DNA of 64,000 nucleotides from UBA1370 sp964515115 (lineage in GTDB: Bacteria; Patescibacteriota; Microgenomatia; UBA1400; PJMF01), in contig CAZESB010000001.1 of assembly GCA_964515115.1 (NCBI GenBank), positions 66,944-130,943 on the forward strand, read 5' to 3'. Positions 1-7,917 of the stretch are shown one piece after another. The position numbers were made by a program, and so were the translations under genes. The notes beneath the pieces are model-generated. The model saw only the letters and a program-made list of their open reading frames with translations. It did not search any database and was not told the origin of the DNA. Within the stretch, counting starts at the first letter, position 1, and every line of letters starts with the position of its first letter.

Positions 1-185
1 AACCAGAGTAGCTCAGCCAGGACTTGTTTGAAAGCCAATCTTTTAGTGGTTACAGCTGGAAAACCTTGGGATAAATCGTAACGGGTTTGCAGACCAAAAA
101 CTGCGATAGTACCAACTCCGGTGCGGTCATCTCTGGCGACCCCATTTTCAAGCACATACTTGAGCGAGTTGAGGTATTGCTGCAT
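1..185 (-). CDS. thyA: Thymidylate synthase, N-terminal fragment (cut by window edge)
   Basis: The reverse strand starts at an ATG at 185 and reads about 61 residues to the window edge. It shows the ThyA N-terminus: MQQYLNSLKYVLENG, then DDRTGVGT (the phosphate-binding Arg loop), FGLQTRYDLS and FPAVTTKRLAFK, ending in the ELLW region. ThyA methylates dUMP to dTMP using methylene-tetrahydrofolate. The rest, including the catalytic Cys, lies outside the window. It is upstream of the converging nucleotide genes and on the same strand as dcd, which lies 33 bp upstream of its start, so the two are probably co-transcribed. The reductase at 885 would recycle the dihydrofolate it makes. Confidence 0.9.
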   Translation of the reverse strand, partial: MQQYLNSLKYVLENGVARDDRTGVGTIAVFGLQTRYDLSQGFPAVTTKRLAFKQVLAELLW

Positions 186-218
186 TTTTCCTTTATTTAG
201 CTGTTATTTCTGATGCCA

Positions 219-797
219 CTATTCTTCGCTTTCCGGAAAATTTTCCGCCATTTTGCTAGCCTGGACTGAAAAATTATTAAAATATTTACTGCCGAGTGAA
301 GGATCGCCATACTGTTTGGCTGCCGGATTTTTCAGTTGGCAAAAGGCTATTTGGGCAATTTTCATTTTAGGATAAAGTTTGATGGGCATACTGTTGGTGT
401 TGAAAAGTTCGAGAGTGGCTTTGAGTTTGTTGCCGGGATCAACAAAACCAGCGGTGGTATGGATAATCAGACCAAGTCTGGCTAGGCTGCTTTTGCCCAT
501 GATGTTGAGGCAGTACTTGGGTCCGACGCCAAAAAAATCATCTGTTACAGCCAAGGCGAACTCGCCTGGGTGGAGGACAAAGTAGTCGTTTTCATTTGCC
601 AGAGTGATTTTGGTCATGTATTCCGCTACCGGCTGTTTGGGATCAATGATCTCAACTTTGTGTTTGTCAAAAACCAAAAATTCATTTCCGAGCAAGACAT
701 CGTAACTGGCAGGTTGAAGCCTAGCCGGATCGAAGTTTTCGATGATAATGTCGCCTTCGTTCAGAGCGGCTTGAATATCAATATCAGATAGGTACAT
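219..797 (-). CDS. dcd: dCTP deaminase (dUTP-forming, possibly bifunctional)
   Basis: The 192-residue protein has the trimeric dUTPase/dCTP-deaminase fold signature: GKSSLARLGL (nucleotide-binding Ser/Arg), HTTAGFVDPG and KATLELFN, where the Glu after the beta strand is the expected general base. Length matches the family (about 175-200). It supplies dUMP precursors, either as dUTP (then Dut at 1412) or directly as dUMP if bifunctional; sequence reading alone cannot decide which. It is transcribed leftward with thyA, divergently from the reductase gene at 885. The start ATG at 797 has no clear Shine-Dalgarno. Confidence 0.88.
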   Translation of the reverse strand: MYLSDIDIQAALNEGDIIIENFDPARLQPASYDVLLGNEFLVFDKHKVEIIDPKQPVAEYMTKITLANENDYFVLHPGEFALAVTDDFFGVGPKYCLNIMGKSSLARLGLIIHTTAGFVDPGNKLKATLELFNTNSMPIKLYPKMKIAQIAFCQLKNPAAKQYGDPSLGSKYFNNFSVQASKMAENFPESEE

Positions 798-872
798 AGC
801 AATTAATATAACGCATTTTAAGTTTTTTTAAACAGTGAGAAGAATAAGTGGGAAGAATGGGCAGGGGCATGT

Positions 873-878
873 TACGAT
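873..878 (+). promoter_or_regulatory. Extended -10 box for a leaderless reductase gene
   Basis: TGT-TACGAT lies with its last base six nucleotides before the ATG at 885. An in-frame ATG at 879 directly abuts the -10 box and would be upstream of the transcription start, so 885 is the better start. Confidence 0.5.
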
Positions 879-884
879 ATGGTC

Positions 885-1409
885 ATGAACTCATTGCACG
901 TTTTTTTGATTGCTGCTATTACTCTGGATGGTTTTATTGCTCAGACTAAAAACCAAAAATCTACTCAATGGACCAGCAAAGCTGATGCCGATTATTTTAG
1001 AACCAGGTCGAAGCAAGCGGGAGCGCTGGTAATGGGTGCCACTACTTTTGCCACTATTGGCGGCCCGATGCAGGGCAGGAAAATTTACGTACTAACTTCA
1101 AGCCCGGAAGATTACGAGGGCTTTCATCCTGATCAGGTGGAGCCAGTGGCTCTGCCGCTGGAAGAGTTGGTGCAGAAAGTTAAGGCTGAAGGGTTTAAGG
1201 AGTTGGCTGTTTGCGGCGGCGCCAGCGTTTATCATCAGTTCATGGCCGCTGGTTTGGTGCAGACTTTGTATTTGACGGTTGAGCCGAAGTTGTTTGGCAA
1301 GGGCATTAAGCTTTTTTCCGGTAATTTGGCTGAGGTTGAGTTGAAGTTGAAAAAAGTTAAAAAACTGTCGGATCAGACAATTCTGCTGGAGTATCAAGTG
1401 AGAGGGTAA
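885..1409 (+). CDS. RibD C-terminal/dihydrofolate-reductase-type NADPH reductase
   Basis: A 174-residue protein beginning MNSLHVFLIAAITLDGFIA, the typical N-terminal strand and loop of the RibD_C/DHFR superfamily (IAxSLDGxIA). Other landmarks are ALVMGATTFATIG (NADPH-binding G-x-x-T segment), KIYVLTSS, and LAVCGGASVYHQFMAAGLV followed by LYLTVEP, the GG-x-x-hydrophobic cofactor motif. It ends 2 bp before dut and lies beside thyA and dcd, so it probably serves as the dihydrofolate reductase that regenerates folate after ThyA. A riboflavin-type reductase role cannot be excluded, but no other rib gene is in the window. The start at 885 is chosen from the -10 position. Confidence 0.75.
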   Translation: MNSLHVFLIAAITLDGFIAQTKNQKSTQWTSKADADYFRTRSKQAGALVMGATTFATIGGPMQGRKIYVLTSSPEDYEGFHPDQVEPVALPLEELVQKVKAEGFKELAVCGGASVYHQFMAAGLVQTLYLTVEPKLFGKGIKLFSGNLAEVELKLKKVKKLSDQTILLEYQVRG

Positions 1410-1411
1410 TT

Positions 1412-1876
1412 ATGGCGGGAAAGGCAAGTAAAAGTACCGAAAAAATTAAAGTAGTGATTAAGCGTTTTGATGAATCGTTGCCATTGCCGGAGTATAAGAC
1501 GGCTGGGGCAGCTGCTTTTGATCTTTACGCCCGGGAGGAGACCACCATCCCCGCTGGGGGAATCGGCTACGTGCCTTTGAACATTGCCCTGCAGCTGCCC
1601 CCCAACCACTGGGCGCTTTTGAGCGCCCGCAGCTCGTTGCATCAGCGCGGCCTGATGTTGGCCAACGGCATTGGAGTAGGTGACTACGATTACCGCGGCG
1701 ATGAAGACGAATACCGGGCAGCTCTCTACAATTTTTCCTCTCAAGACGTGGTGGTTGAGCGCGGTGAGCGCCTGGTGCAAATGATCATCATGCACCGCGC
1801 ACCGGTGGAGTTTCAGGAACTGAAACATTTTGCCACTCACAGCCGCGGCGGTTTTGGCAGCACCGGTCGAAAATAG
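1412..1876 (+). CDS. dut: dUTP diphosphatase
   Basis: The 154-residue protein carries the trimeric dUTPase motifs in order: AGAAAFDLYA (motif 1), ARSSLHQRGLML (motif 2), NGIGVGDYDYRGD (motif 3, normally containing the catalytic Asp; here GxGVGDYDYRGD), RGERLVQMII (motif 4) and RGGFGSTGR (motif 5, P-loop-like tail). It hydrolyses dUTP to dUMP and pyrophosphate, keeping uracil out of DNA and feeding ThyA. The first residues (about 1-15) form a Lys-rich extension. It follows the reductase with 2 bp between, so the genes are likely translated together. Confidence 0.9.
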   Translation: MAGKASKSTEKIKVVIKRFDESLPLPEYKTAGAAAFDLYAREETTIPAGGIGYVPLNIALQLPPNHWALLSARSSLHQRGLMLANGIGVGDYDYRGDEDEYRAALYNFSSQDVVVERGERLVQMIIMHRAPVEFQELKHFATHSRGGFGSTGRK

Positions 1877-1966
1877 CCACCAAGCTCAGCTAAATTCCCT
1901 ACAACCAATAGTATTTTCCCCCTTGTGGTCACACAAGATTTTGTGATTTCATGTACTCTGTTGCCT

Positions 1967-2959
1967 ATGCCGATAGAACAGCTGTCCCTCACCAGCCTAC
2001 TTGATACCAATGCCCATGCCGACAACCGGTCTGAAGCAGAAAAAATTCCTGATAGCCGGCTTAGTTTACTCAAAAAATTGACAGTCTTTTTCCGTCAGGA
2101 TCGTCCTACCTTAGATACTTATCACTCACTTTACCCATCGCGGCTTTTTTGGCTGGTGTGGCACGAAGTTAAGGAACTAAACGGTCAGGACAAGTACGGC
2201 CTTTTTGCCCAAGAGGAATTTTTGGGCTTGTACCGACAGCAGGAACTGGCGGACATCATTATTTATTTGCAAGCGGTTTACGACCAATTGGCTGAAAATC
2301 CAGATGAAATTATCTTTCTTGATGAAGACTTGATTTTAGAGCGCGCTGCGACTATTGCTCAAGCACACCATATCGCCGTAGTTGACCTTGACCAACCGCT
2401 CAAAGAACCAATAGTTTTAAATCAAAACCAAGAAGCAACCTATAATCAACTGAAAAATAATCTCAACTTTTGGGCTACAGTTTTAGATCCTGCTAAAGCT
2501 GATTTATGGAACGGACTGAGCCGCACCGAACAGGAGATGGCGCTAAATGAAGTCATGTCCACGGCTTTTGTCATGCTGTATCTTTACGGCCTGAACCCAC
2601 TCAAGGCCTCTCTCGAGAAAATTGCTCGCAATCTTTTGCGCTACGATCCTCAACTCCTGCAAGATAATTTTTCGGATATTTTGGGTGATCATAGTCTCAG
2701 TCAGGAAGAAAAGGACGGACTAATTAACGAGAGATATGAGGCGGCCATCGAGGCTTGCAAAGTTCAATTTGATGGTCAGCTGGATAGCCAAGGTGAAAGA
2801 CCGCAACTCGGAACTCAGCAATTTTATCTTGGCCCTCTGGCTCCGCCATACTTGGATTTGTTGGCTTCAGAGAATCAAAAAATTCTCCAGCAAAACTCGC
2901 CAAACCATGATAGATTAGAAAGAAATGGTAATAATACTGGAGCCAGCAAAACTAGCTAA
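1967..2959 (+). CDS. Uncharacterised helical protein between dut and tmk
   Basis: A 330-residue soluble protein that I do not recognise. I chose the ATG at 1967 (MPIEQLSLTSLLD) over an in-frame GTG at 1925, because a TGTACT -10-like box lies seven nucleotides upstream, the spacing used by other genes here. The sequence is acidic and apparently all-helical, with no signal peptide, membrane segment or obvious catalytic motif. Landmarks are KLTVFFRQDRPTLDTYHSL, SRLFWLVWHEVKEL, EIIFLDEDLILERAA and a variable C-terminal tail. It stops 5 bp before tmk, implying co-transcription with a DNA-precursor gene. Function unknown. Confidence 0.75.
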   Translation: MPIEQLSLTSLLDTNAHADNRSEAEKIPDSRLSLLKKLTVFFRQDRPTLDTYHSLYPSRLFWLVWHEVKELNGQDKYGLFAQEEFLGLYRQQELADIIIYLQAVYDQLAENPDEIIFLDEDLILERAATIAQAHHIAVVDLDQPLKEPIVLNQNQEATYNQLKNNLNFWATVLDPAKADLWNGLSRTEQEMALNEVMSTAFVMLYLYGLNPLKASLEKIARNLLRYDPQLLQDNFSDILGDHSLSQEEKDGLINERYEAAIEACKVQFDGQLDSQGERPQLGTQQFYLGPLAPPYLDLLASENQKILQQNSPNHDRLERNGNNTGASKTS

Positions 2960-2964
2960 TTTTT

Positions 2965-3627
2965 ATGTCAAAACTAAAAGCCAAAGCAAATAAAAAAGGT
3001 TATCTCATCACTCTTGAAGGCGGAGAAGGGGGCGGCAAAACCACCCAAATAGTCAGACTCCGTGACAAGCTCACCAAGGCAGGAAAAGATGTTCTAGTGC
3101 TGCGAGAGCCGGGCGGGACGGTGATTAGCGAGCAAATTCGTGAAGTGGTTTTATCGGCTAAAAATGTCGGTATGGCTTACACCACGGAAGTGCTGCTTTT
3201 CCAAGCGGCCCGGGCGCAAATTTATCGTGAATTGGTTTTGCCTTCGCTGGCAGTGGGCAAAGTTGTTTTGATGGACCGTTCCCGCGACAGCTCAGTGGTT
3301 TACCAAGGTTTGGTGCGGGGTTTCGGGAAAGATATGATTGAACAACTCAACGAAATTTCCACCAAAAATACTTACCCAGATATTACATTTTTACTTGATT
3401 TAGAGGCAGAAATTGGGTTGAAAAGAAGGCGGGAAGCCGGTGACGTTAACCGCATGGAAATGGAGGATTTGAACTTTCACAAAAGAGTGCGGGAGGCTTA
3501 TCTGCAACTCGCCAAAGAGGACAAAAAGCGTTGGCACCTGATCGATGCCTCTCAGACTTTAGACGAAGTTGATGCCGCTATTTGGCAAATTGTGGCTAAA
3601 AAACTGGGGCTTAAACTTAAATCTTAA
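2965..3627 (+). CDS. tmk: Thymidylate kinase
   Basis: A 220-residue P-loop kinase. Residues about 12-25 give ITLEGGEGGGKTTQ (Walker A), followed by LREPGGTVISEQIR and the dTMP-binding and catalytic segment VLMDRSRDSSVVYQG (DR(Y/S) motif). A LID-like stretch (LKRRREAGDVNRME) and an LxxDA motif near the C-terminus complete the family pattern. It phosphorylates dTMP to dTDP, the step after ThyA. It follows the unknown gene by 5 bp without a clear ribosome-binding site, so translational coupling is likely. Confidence 0.92.
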   Translation: MSKLKAKANKKGYLITLEGGEGGGKTTQIVRLRDKLTKAGKDVLVLREPGGTVISEQIREVVLSAKNVGMAYTTEVLLFQAARAQIYRELVLPSLAVGKVVLMDRSRDSSVVYQGLVRGFGKDMIEQLNEISTKNTYPDITFLLDLEAEIGLKRRREAGDVNRMEMEDLNFHKRVREAYLQLAKEDKKRWHLIDASQTLDEVDAAIWQIVAKKLGLKLKS

Positions 3628-3686
3628 AATGACCAGCCACCAATAAATCCAAAATCAAGTACAACTGGAATTTTGCAAGGAGTTTA

Positions 3687-4295
3687 ATGAAATTACCGCG
3701 TTCAGTGCAGCAGCTTATCGAGAGTTTTGAAAAATTACCGGGTGTCGGGCCAAAATCAGCCCAGCGCCTGGTTTTTTACTTGCTGCACAATCCCGATCAT
3801 CAGCTGGAGGAGTTTGCCGAGCGATTATTGGCCCTCAAGAAAAATACCATTCTTTGTAGCAGCTGCCACAACGTGAGTGAAACCGATCCCTGCAAGATTT
3901 GCTCGGATCAGACTCGCGACGATTCTTCGCTGTGTATTGTGGAACAACCACTGGACGTTATTGCTATTGAAAACTCTGGGGCTTTTAAGGGGAAGTATCA
4001 TGTTTTGCATGGAGCAATCGCGCCTCTGAACAATGTAGGGCCGGATCAGCTTTACTTGCATGATGTGACCAAAAGACTGAAAGGAGTGGTGGAGCTGATT
4101 ATTGCCACCAACCCCACCATGGAGGGTGAAGCTACGGCGCTTTATATTAAAGAGTATATTCTTCAATCTGGGGTGGATAAGGTGGCAAACCTGGCTATTA
4201 GCCGGATTGGTCACGGTTTGCCGATTGGCGCCGATATCGAGTACGCCGATGGCGTCACTCTTTCCAGGGCACTAGATGGCCGGCGAGAGATGTAA
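3687..4295 (+). CDS. recR: Recombination mediator protein RecR
   Basis: The 202-residue protein has the full RecR layout: helix-hairpin-helix KLPGVGPKSAQRLVFYLL, a four-Cys zinc finger (CSSCHNV...CKIC, residues about 57-75), a Toprim domain beginning LCIVEQPLDVIAIE with GAFKGKYHVLHGAIAPL, and the C-terminal RIGHGLPIGADIEYAD. It loads RecA at gaps with RecO and RecF. A good Shine-Dalgarno (AAGGAG) precedes the ATG. It closes the DNA-precursor group that starts with the reductase gene. Confidence 0.95.
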   Translation: MKLPRSVQQLIESFEKLPGVGPKSAQRLVFYLLHNPDHQLEEFAERLLALKKNTILCSSCHNVSETDPCKICSDQTRDDSSLCIVEQPLDVIAIENSGAFKGKYHVLHGAIAPLNNVGPDQLYLHDVTKRLKGVVELIIATNPTMEGEATALYIKEYILQSGVDKVANLAISRIGHGLPIGADIEYADGVTLSRALDGRREM

Positions 4296-4307
4296 TTTTC
4301 TTCATGC

Positions 4308-4313
4308 TATAGT
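4308..4313 (+). promoter_or_regulatory. Extended -10 box TGC-TATAGT
   Basis: TATAGT with an upstream TGC lies six nucleotides before the ATG at 4320. No Shine-Dalgarno is present, so the mRNA probably starts at or next to the start codon. Confidence 0.5.
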
Positions 4314-4319
4314 GGATAT

Positions 4320-5816
4320 ATGCCAAATGAGGGAGAAATAACTAGCCCCGTACAGCGTCTTAATGAAACAATGCTGCCAGTTCATATTCGGGCGGCTGGT
4401 GAATTCGGGATAAAGGATTCGGCAACTGAGGTACACACTTGGGAACCAAGTAGTTCTAATGAGATTTTACTTGAAAGCACACCTGTTCAGAAGCAAGAGC
4501 TTGTTGCCGCATTAACTGATCCAAAATTACACAAAATTTTTCAACACCAAGGCGAAACTTACATTGTTTTCAAAATTGCTGACCAATTATTTGTTATGCC
4601 ATCTGGAAGAATACCAGAGTTACAACAGGCACTGCGACAGGAGCGGTCTGGGTCTAGTTTAGTGAAGAAGGTGGAGGGACTGGCAAGAAAAATCTTTACT
4701 CCCGACCAGGGACAGGAGCCTGACAACACTTCTCCTCAAGAACAAATCAGACTACCCGATAATTTCCCGGTGGGAGTAGCCTCTTTGGCTTCACCTCATC
4801 ACCTTAATCATGATTCGTCTGCAACGCAATCACTAACTAATGCAGCTGGAATAAGAGTTCACCGATATTTGGTCATAGATGGTGCTGGTGGCACTGCGCA
4901 GATGGTAGCTCTGGCTGAGCGAGACCGAGCCATTCAAGCAAAAATGGAAGCGGTCCGCAAAAAAGTATGTTTGCATCGGGGTACTATAGTTGAAGCCTTG
5001 CTGGCGGCAGACAAGACTAGCAAAACCACTCCAGAACTTATAGATAATGATGCCTCGGGGGGAGTGATAGCAGTTGAGTTTAATCCCAAAACAGGCAGGC
5101 TTGAATTTGCTTGGGTTGGTGATCCGGTCGCCATGACTTGGTCTCCCACAGGTTATCGGCACAACAGAAGAGTAGACGCTCAATCTTCTACTCTTGAAGA
5201 ACCAAACACTTTGCAAATGATTTCAGAGCAGCATAACCTGGCTTGGCAAATGAAAAAGTCTAATCCTGCTTTTGCGCCTACCATTGACCTAGATCTAGTG
5301 TCGCAAGCAAATCAAATTTATACTTCCGTAGGCGGTAGTAAGCAAAAACCAGCCTTGAGACCGGAACAGATTGGTCAATTAAGCATACCGATTAACGAAC
5401 TTGATGCTCGGTTTTTGCTGCTGATGTCGGACGGCGCTCGCCCAAATCAAATGATCGCTATGAATAATGAATCTGATCATCGATCAATGGAAGTCAGAAA
5501 ACTAATTGGAAAATTTGTTGAAATATTCGCTCAGTCGCTCAAAGATCAACAGGCTCAGGAAGATTTGTTAAACAGACTAACCAACATTGTTACAGACATG
5601 CCGTCTGCTTACTCAGTGGCGGTTGATCAATTATTAAGACATACCGGCCCGGCTAGTCAAACTGATCAGGTTGAACAAGTTGAGCAGACTGAACAAAAGC
5701 GAATAAGTTTGGAGATGACTGCACATTTAATTACCCACCTTGCCAGAAGAATTGGTGATCAAGATGACATCACCGTGATGATTATTGACCTGAATGAATA
5801 CCGGCCAACTGCTTAG
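4320..5816 (+). CDS. Divergent PP2C-type protein phosphatase with an extra N-terminal domain
   Basis: A 498-residue protein. The C-terminal part shows the spaced PP2C metal-binding motifs: VIDGAGG (about residue 183, DG motif), GGVIAVEF...FAWVGDP (about 247-266, the GD motif), LLMSDGA (about 368, SDG motif) and DQDDITVMIIDL (about 479, the final Asp). This supports a Mg/Mn-dependent Ser/Thr phosphatase or a relative. Residues 1-175 are unrelated and unrecognised; they include HQGETYIVFKIADQLFVM and a Pro/Ser linker. No membrane segment is evident. The variation around motifs makes catalytic activity uncertain. The likely partner kinase is not in the window. Confidence 0.6.
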   Translation: MPNEGEITSPVQRLNETMLPVHIRAAGEFGIKDSATEVHTWEPSSSNEILLESTPVQKQELVAALTDPKLHKIFQHQGETYIVFKIADQLFVMPSGRIPELQQALRQERSGSSLVKKVEGLARKIFTPDQGQEPDNTSPQEQIRLPDNFPVGVASLASPHHLNHDSSATQSLTNAAGIRVHRYLVIDGAGGTAQMVALAERDRAIQAKMEAVRKKVCLHRGTIVEALLAADKTSKTTPELIDNDASGGVIAVEFNPKTGRLEFAWVGDPVAMTWSPTGYRHNRRVDAQSSTLEEPNTLQMISEQHNLAWQMKKSNPAFAPTIDLDLVSQANQIYTSVGGSKQKPALRPEQIGQLSIPINELDARFLLLMSDGARPNQMIAMNNESDHRSMEVRKLIGKFVEIFAQSLKDQQAQEDLLNRLTNIVTDMPSAYSVAVDQLLRHTGPASQTDQVEQVEQTEQKRISLEMTAHLITHLARRIGDQDDITVMIIDLNEYRPTA

Positions 5817-5881
5817 CGGCTCGGCAATTTGACAGTCCCGGGAGTAACTTTTTAGCCCATTTATTTTCCTATAAATTTTGG

Positions 5882-5957
5882 TACGATGAAGGTGTCGATG
5901 AGATTGCGCTCATACAAAGTAAAACCACTCGGTCCTGCTTAGGAAGAGTGGTTTTTT
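5882..5957 (+). promoter_or_regulatory. hpf promoter and hairpin leader (terminator or attenuator)
   Basis: A -10-like TACGAT at 5882-5887 precedes a leader with a 9-bp stem (AAACCACTC at 5922-5930 with GAGTGGTTT at 5946-5954) running into a T-tract at 5952-5957. It can end the upstream transcript. As it lies downstream of its own -10 and only 20 bp before the hpf start, it could also attenuate hpf. Confidence 0.5.
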
Positions 5958-5977
5958 GTATCCAGAAAGGAGACTCA

Positions 5978-6316
5978 ATGACAGTGATTGTCGAGTCCAA
6001 GCGTTTAAAAGTGACCGAGGCTCTCCGAGCTTTTGTTGAGGAGCAAGCAAAAAAGCTGCTCAAATTGGGCAAAGGTGTGACCGGAGTTCGGGTACATCTG
6101 GAAACCATTGCTAAGAAAAGCAATGATCCCCAGGCTAACGCAGTCACTTTTCGGGTGGTTATTCCTGGCAAAGATGTGGTGGTGACCAAAACCGCGGAAA
6201 ATATGTACACAGCCATTGCTTCGGCCGCGGATAGCGCCATTAGGCAATTGAGGAAAAGATATGAAAAGCGCCGCACTCTGCGCCGTTCCAACGGTGAGAG
6301 TGGTAGTGGCGAATGA
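5978..6316 (+). CDS. hpf: Ribosome hibernation promoting factor, short form
   Basis: A 112-residue basic protein of the HPF/RaiA (YfiA) family. It opens MTVIVESKRLKVTEALRAFV, contains KLLKLGKGVTGVRVHLE and FRVVIPGKDVVV, and has the helix NMYTAIASAADSAIRQLRKR, matching the beta-alpha-beta-beta-beta-alpha fold. The C-terminus lacks the long dimerisation domain of long HPFs, so it would act like the short form that inactivates ribosomes at rest. The ATG at 5978 is preferred to an in-frame start at 5948 because a strong Shine-Dalgarno (AAAGGAG) lies just before it; 5948 also falls within the terminator hairpin. Confidence 0.88.
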   Translation: MTVIVESKRLKVTEALRAFVEEQAKKLLKLGKGVTGVRVHLETIAKKSNDPQANAVTFRVVIPGKDVVVTKTAENMYTAIASAADSAIRQLRKRYEKRRTLRRSNGESGSGE

Positions 6317-6368
6317 TTAAGAGTGTTCCTGCTTGATTTACTCTTGGCTCATCTAGTATGGTAGAAAC

Positions 6369-6842
6369 ATGACTAATCCAGCAGATGATCAAACTAGTGG
6401 TTCGCAGCAAAATTTTCAGCAGACCCAACCGGCTCAGCAAGCTCAGCAAGACCCGCTGGCGGCGCTTGAGGAGTTATTGAAGCAAACGCAGCAAAATCAA
6501 CAGTCGCCGCAGAGTGCTCAACCAAACCCACAGCAGCTAGCTGAAGCTGATGATGAGGTTGGCGGCCTGGGTTCGGACATGGGGACGGCTGACGCTGAGG
6601 TTCAGGCAGCAGCTCAGGCTCAAGCCCAAAAACAAGCGGAGTACGAAGCCATGGCTGCTCGCAGCCAGGCAGAAACGCAGGAACAGCTTGAGGTGCAAAA
6701 GCAGGCTTTGGAGGAAATTAAAACTATGCCTGAATATCAAGCCAGAGTCCAACAAAATCAACAGGAAGCCGAGAAGCAAGAGGAAGAAGCTAATCTGGCT
6801 GATGGTTTGCAAATTAGGCAGTTGAAACACGATAAAGTTTAG
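6369..6842 (+). CDS. Gln-rich low-complexity protein, function unknown
   Basis: A 157-residue protein with about 37 Gln; no domain is recognised. Residues 1-55 are disordered-looking and Q/P/A-rich; residues 75-150 are A/Q/E/K-rich and should form a long helix or coiled coil. A short segment KTMPEYQARVQQNQQ lies near residue 118. There is no signal peptide or membrane segment. The start is set by a TATGGT box at 6357-6362 six nucleotides before the ATG, without a Shine-Dalgarno. A second Q-rich gene follows after 28 bp. Confidence 0.7.
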   Translation: MTNPADDQTSGSQQNFQQTQPAQQAQQDPLAALEELLKQTQQNQQSPQSAQPNPQQLAEADDEVGGLGSDMGTADAEVQAAAQAQAQKQAEYEAMAARSQAETQEQLEVQKQALEEIKTMPEYQARVQQNQQEAEKQEEEANLADGLQIRQLKHDKV

Positions 6843-6870
6843 GGAAATTTAGAGGAAATAAGGAATAGCT

Positions 6871-7545
6871 ATGTCTGCACCTAAAGCTGGAGGGCCGGGC
6901 GCTCGGGTGAGAGCGGGCGGCGGCTTCAATCAGTTTGCTGACGAACTCGGTGGTGAACACCTCCAGTCTTCGGCGATGCAGCAGGCCATGCAGCAAAAAG
7001 CCGCCGCCCAAAAAACTGCTGATCCCCGCGCCGGTCAAACCTCCCAAGCCAAAATGCAGCAACAGGCTTTAGCCCAGCAGTTGCAGCAGCAACAGGAGCG
7101 CGCCGGCGGCCAGCCTCAAGCTCCCCGCGAAGTTGGTACCATTCCTGAAGAATTTAAGCGCATGGGCCAAGATGCTTTCCAGGAACTCAAATCATTTTTT
7201 TCTTTAAATACTTGGCTGGGAGTGAAACCGGAAACAGACGATCCTGAAGAAGTAGCCAAGCGCAAAAAACTGCACGAGCGCTGGCAGAACCTGACTGAAG
7301 AACAACAAGCGGTTGCCAAGCGCCAGTACCAGGAAGAACTCGAGCGCAAGCGGGCGGAGGAAGAAGAAGCGCAGCAAAAAAAGCAACTGGAAGAACAGAA
7401 AAAAGAGCGTGGCTTACCAATGCCCGCCAGCCCGCAAAAAGGTCCGATTGGCCCCGGCACAGCCGGTAAATCTAAAAAGCAAGACGCGGTTCAGCGTCTG
7501 CAACAAAGCCGCCAGCAACTGAGTGGTCCAAGCAGCCTGAATTAA
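6871..7545 (+). CDS. Gln/Lys/Glu-rich protein, function unknown
   Basis: A 224-residue protein of unknown function. The N-terminus is Gly/Ala/Arg-rich (GGPGARVRAGGGFNQFADEL), residues 40-90 are Gln/Ala-rich, the middle holds FFSLNTWLGVKPETDDPEE, and residues 130-180 form a charged helix rich in E, K, R and Q. The C-terminus is basic and Ser/Gln-rich. It begins 28 bp after the preceding Q-rich gene, probably in the same transcript, with AGGAAAT-type ribosome binding. The composition suggests a flexible scaffold or a ribosome- or DNA-associated protein, but nothing in the sequence establishes that. Confidence 0.7.
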   Translation: MSAPKAGGPGARVRAGGGFNQFADELGGEHLQSSAMQQAMQQKAAAQKTADPRAGQTSQAKMQQQALAQQLQQQQERAGGQPQAPREVGTIPEEFKRMGQDAFQELKSFFSLNTWLGVKPETDDPEEVAKRKKLHERWQNLTEEQQAVAKRQYQEELERKRAEEEEAQQKKQLEEQKKERGLPMPASPQKGPIGPGTAGKSKKQDAVQRLQQSRQQLSGPSSLN

Positions 7546-7605
7546 GTCCGCTTGCAATCAACTCGCCATCTACTCTAAACTGGAATTAATATTCTCGAAA
7601 GTTTT

Positions 7606-7839
7606 ATGACAAATTCACTTTCACCACAACTCGCGACCATTTTAGAACGTTTTGGCAAGGAACTACAACAATATCTCGAAGCCGAAATTAAACGCCAAAC
7701 AGCGGTGCAACTGACTGAACTTCCTGAGTCTTATTCCGCAAATCAAAGTTTCAAAAGTCAAGATTTTAATGAAGCACTCTCAGAATTATCAACTTTAAGA
7801 GATTCGATAATTACTGACCAAATCGCCGACTTAAATTAG
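7606..7839 (+). CDS. Small acidic protein, paralogue of the one at 10887
   Basis: A 77-residue protein. Its N-terminus SPQLATILERFGKELQQYL aligns without gaps to ASQLQQILDDFGLDLQNYI of the 122-residue protein at 10887-11255, followed in both by a charged helix ending (A)xxRQ. The rest differs. The shared segment looks like one amphipathic helix pair. No signal or membrane segment. A TATTCT box lies about ten nucleotides upstream of the ATG. Function unknown, but the duplication supports a real gene. Confidence 0.65.
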   Translation: MTNSLSPQLATILERFGKELQQYLEAEIKRQTAVQLTELPESYSANQSFKSQDFNEALSELSTLRDSIITDQIADLN

Positions 7840-7917
7840 TACAAATTATCTGGTCATGATAGAATATTGATACTTTTGAACTGAATAAAGAACAAATATA
7901 AGTAAAGGAAATTAGAC

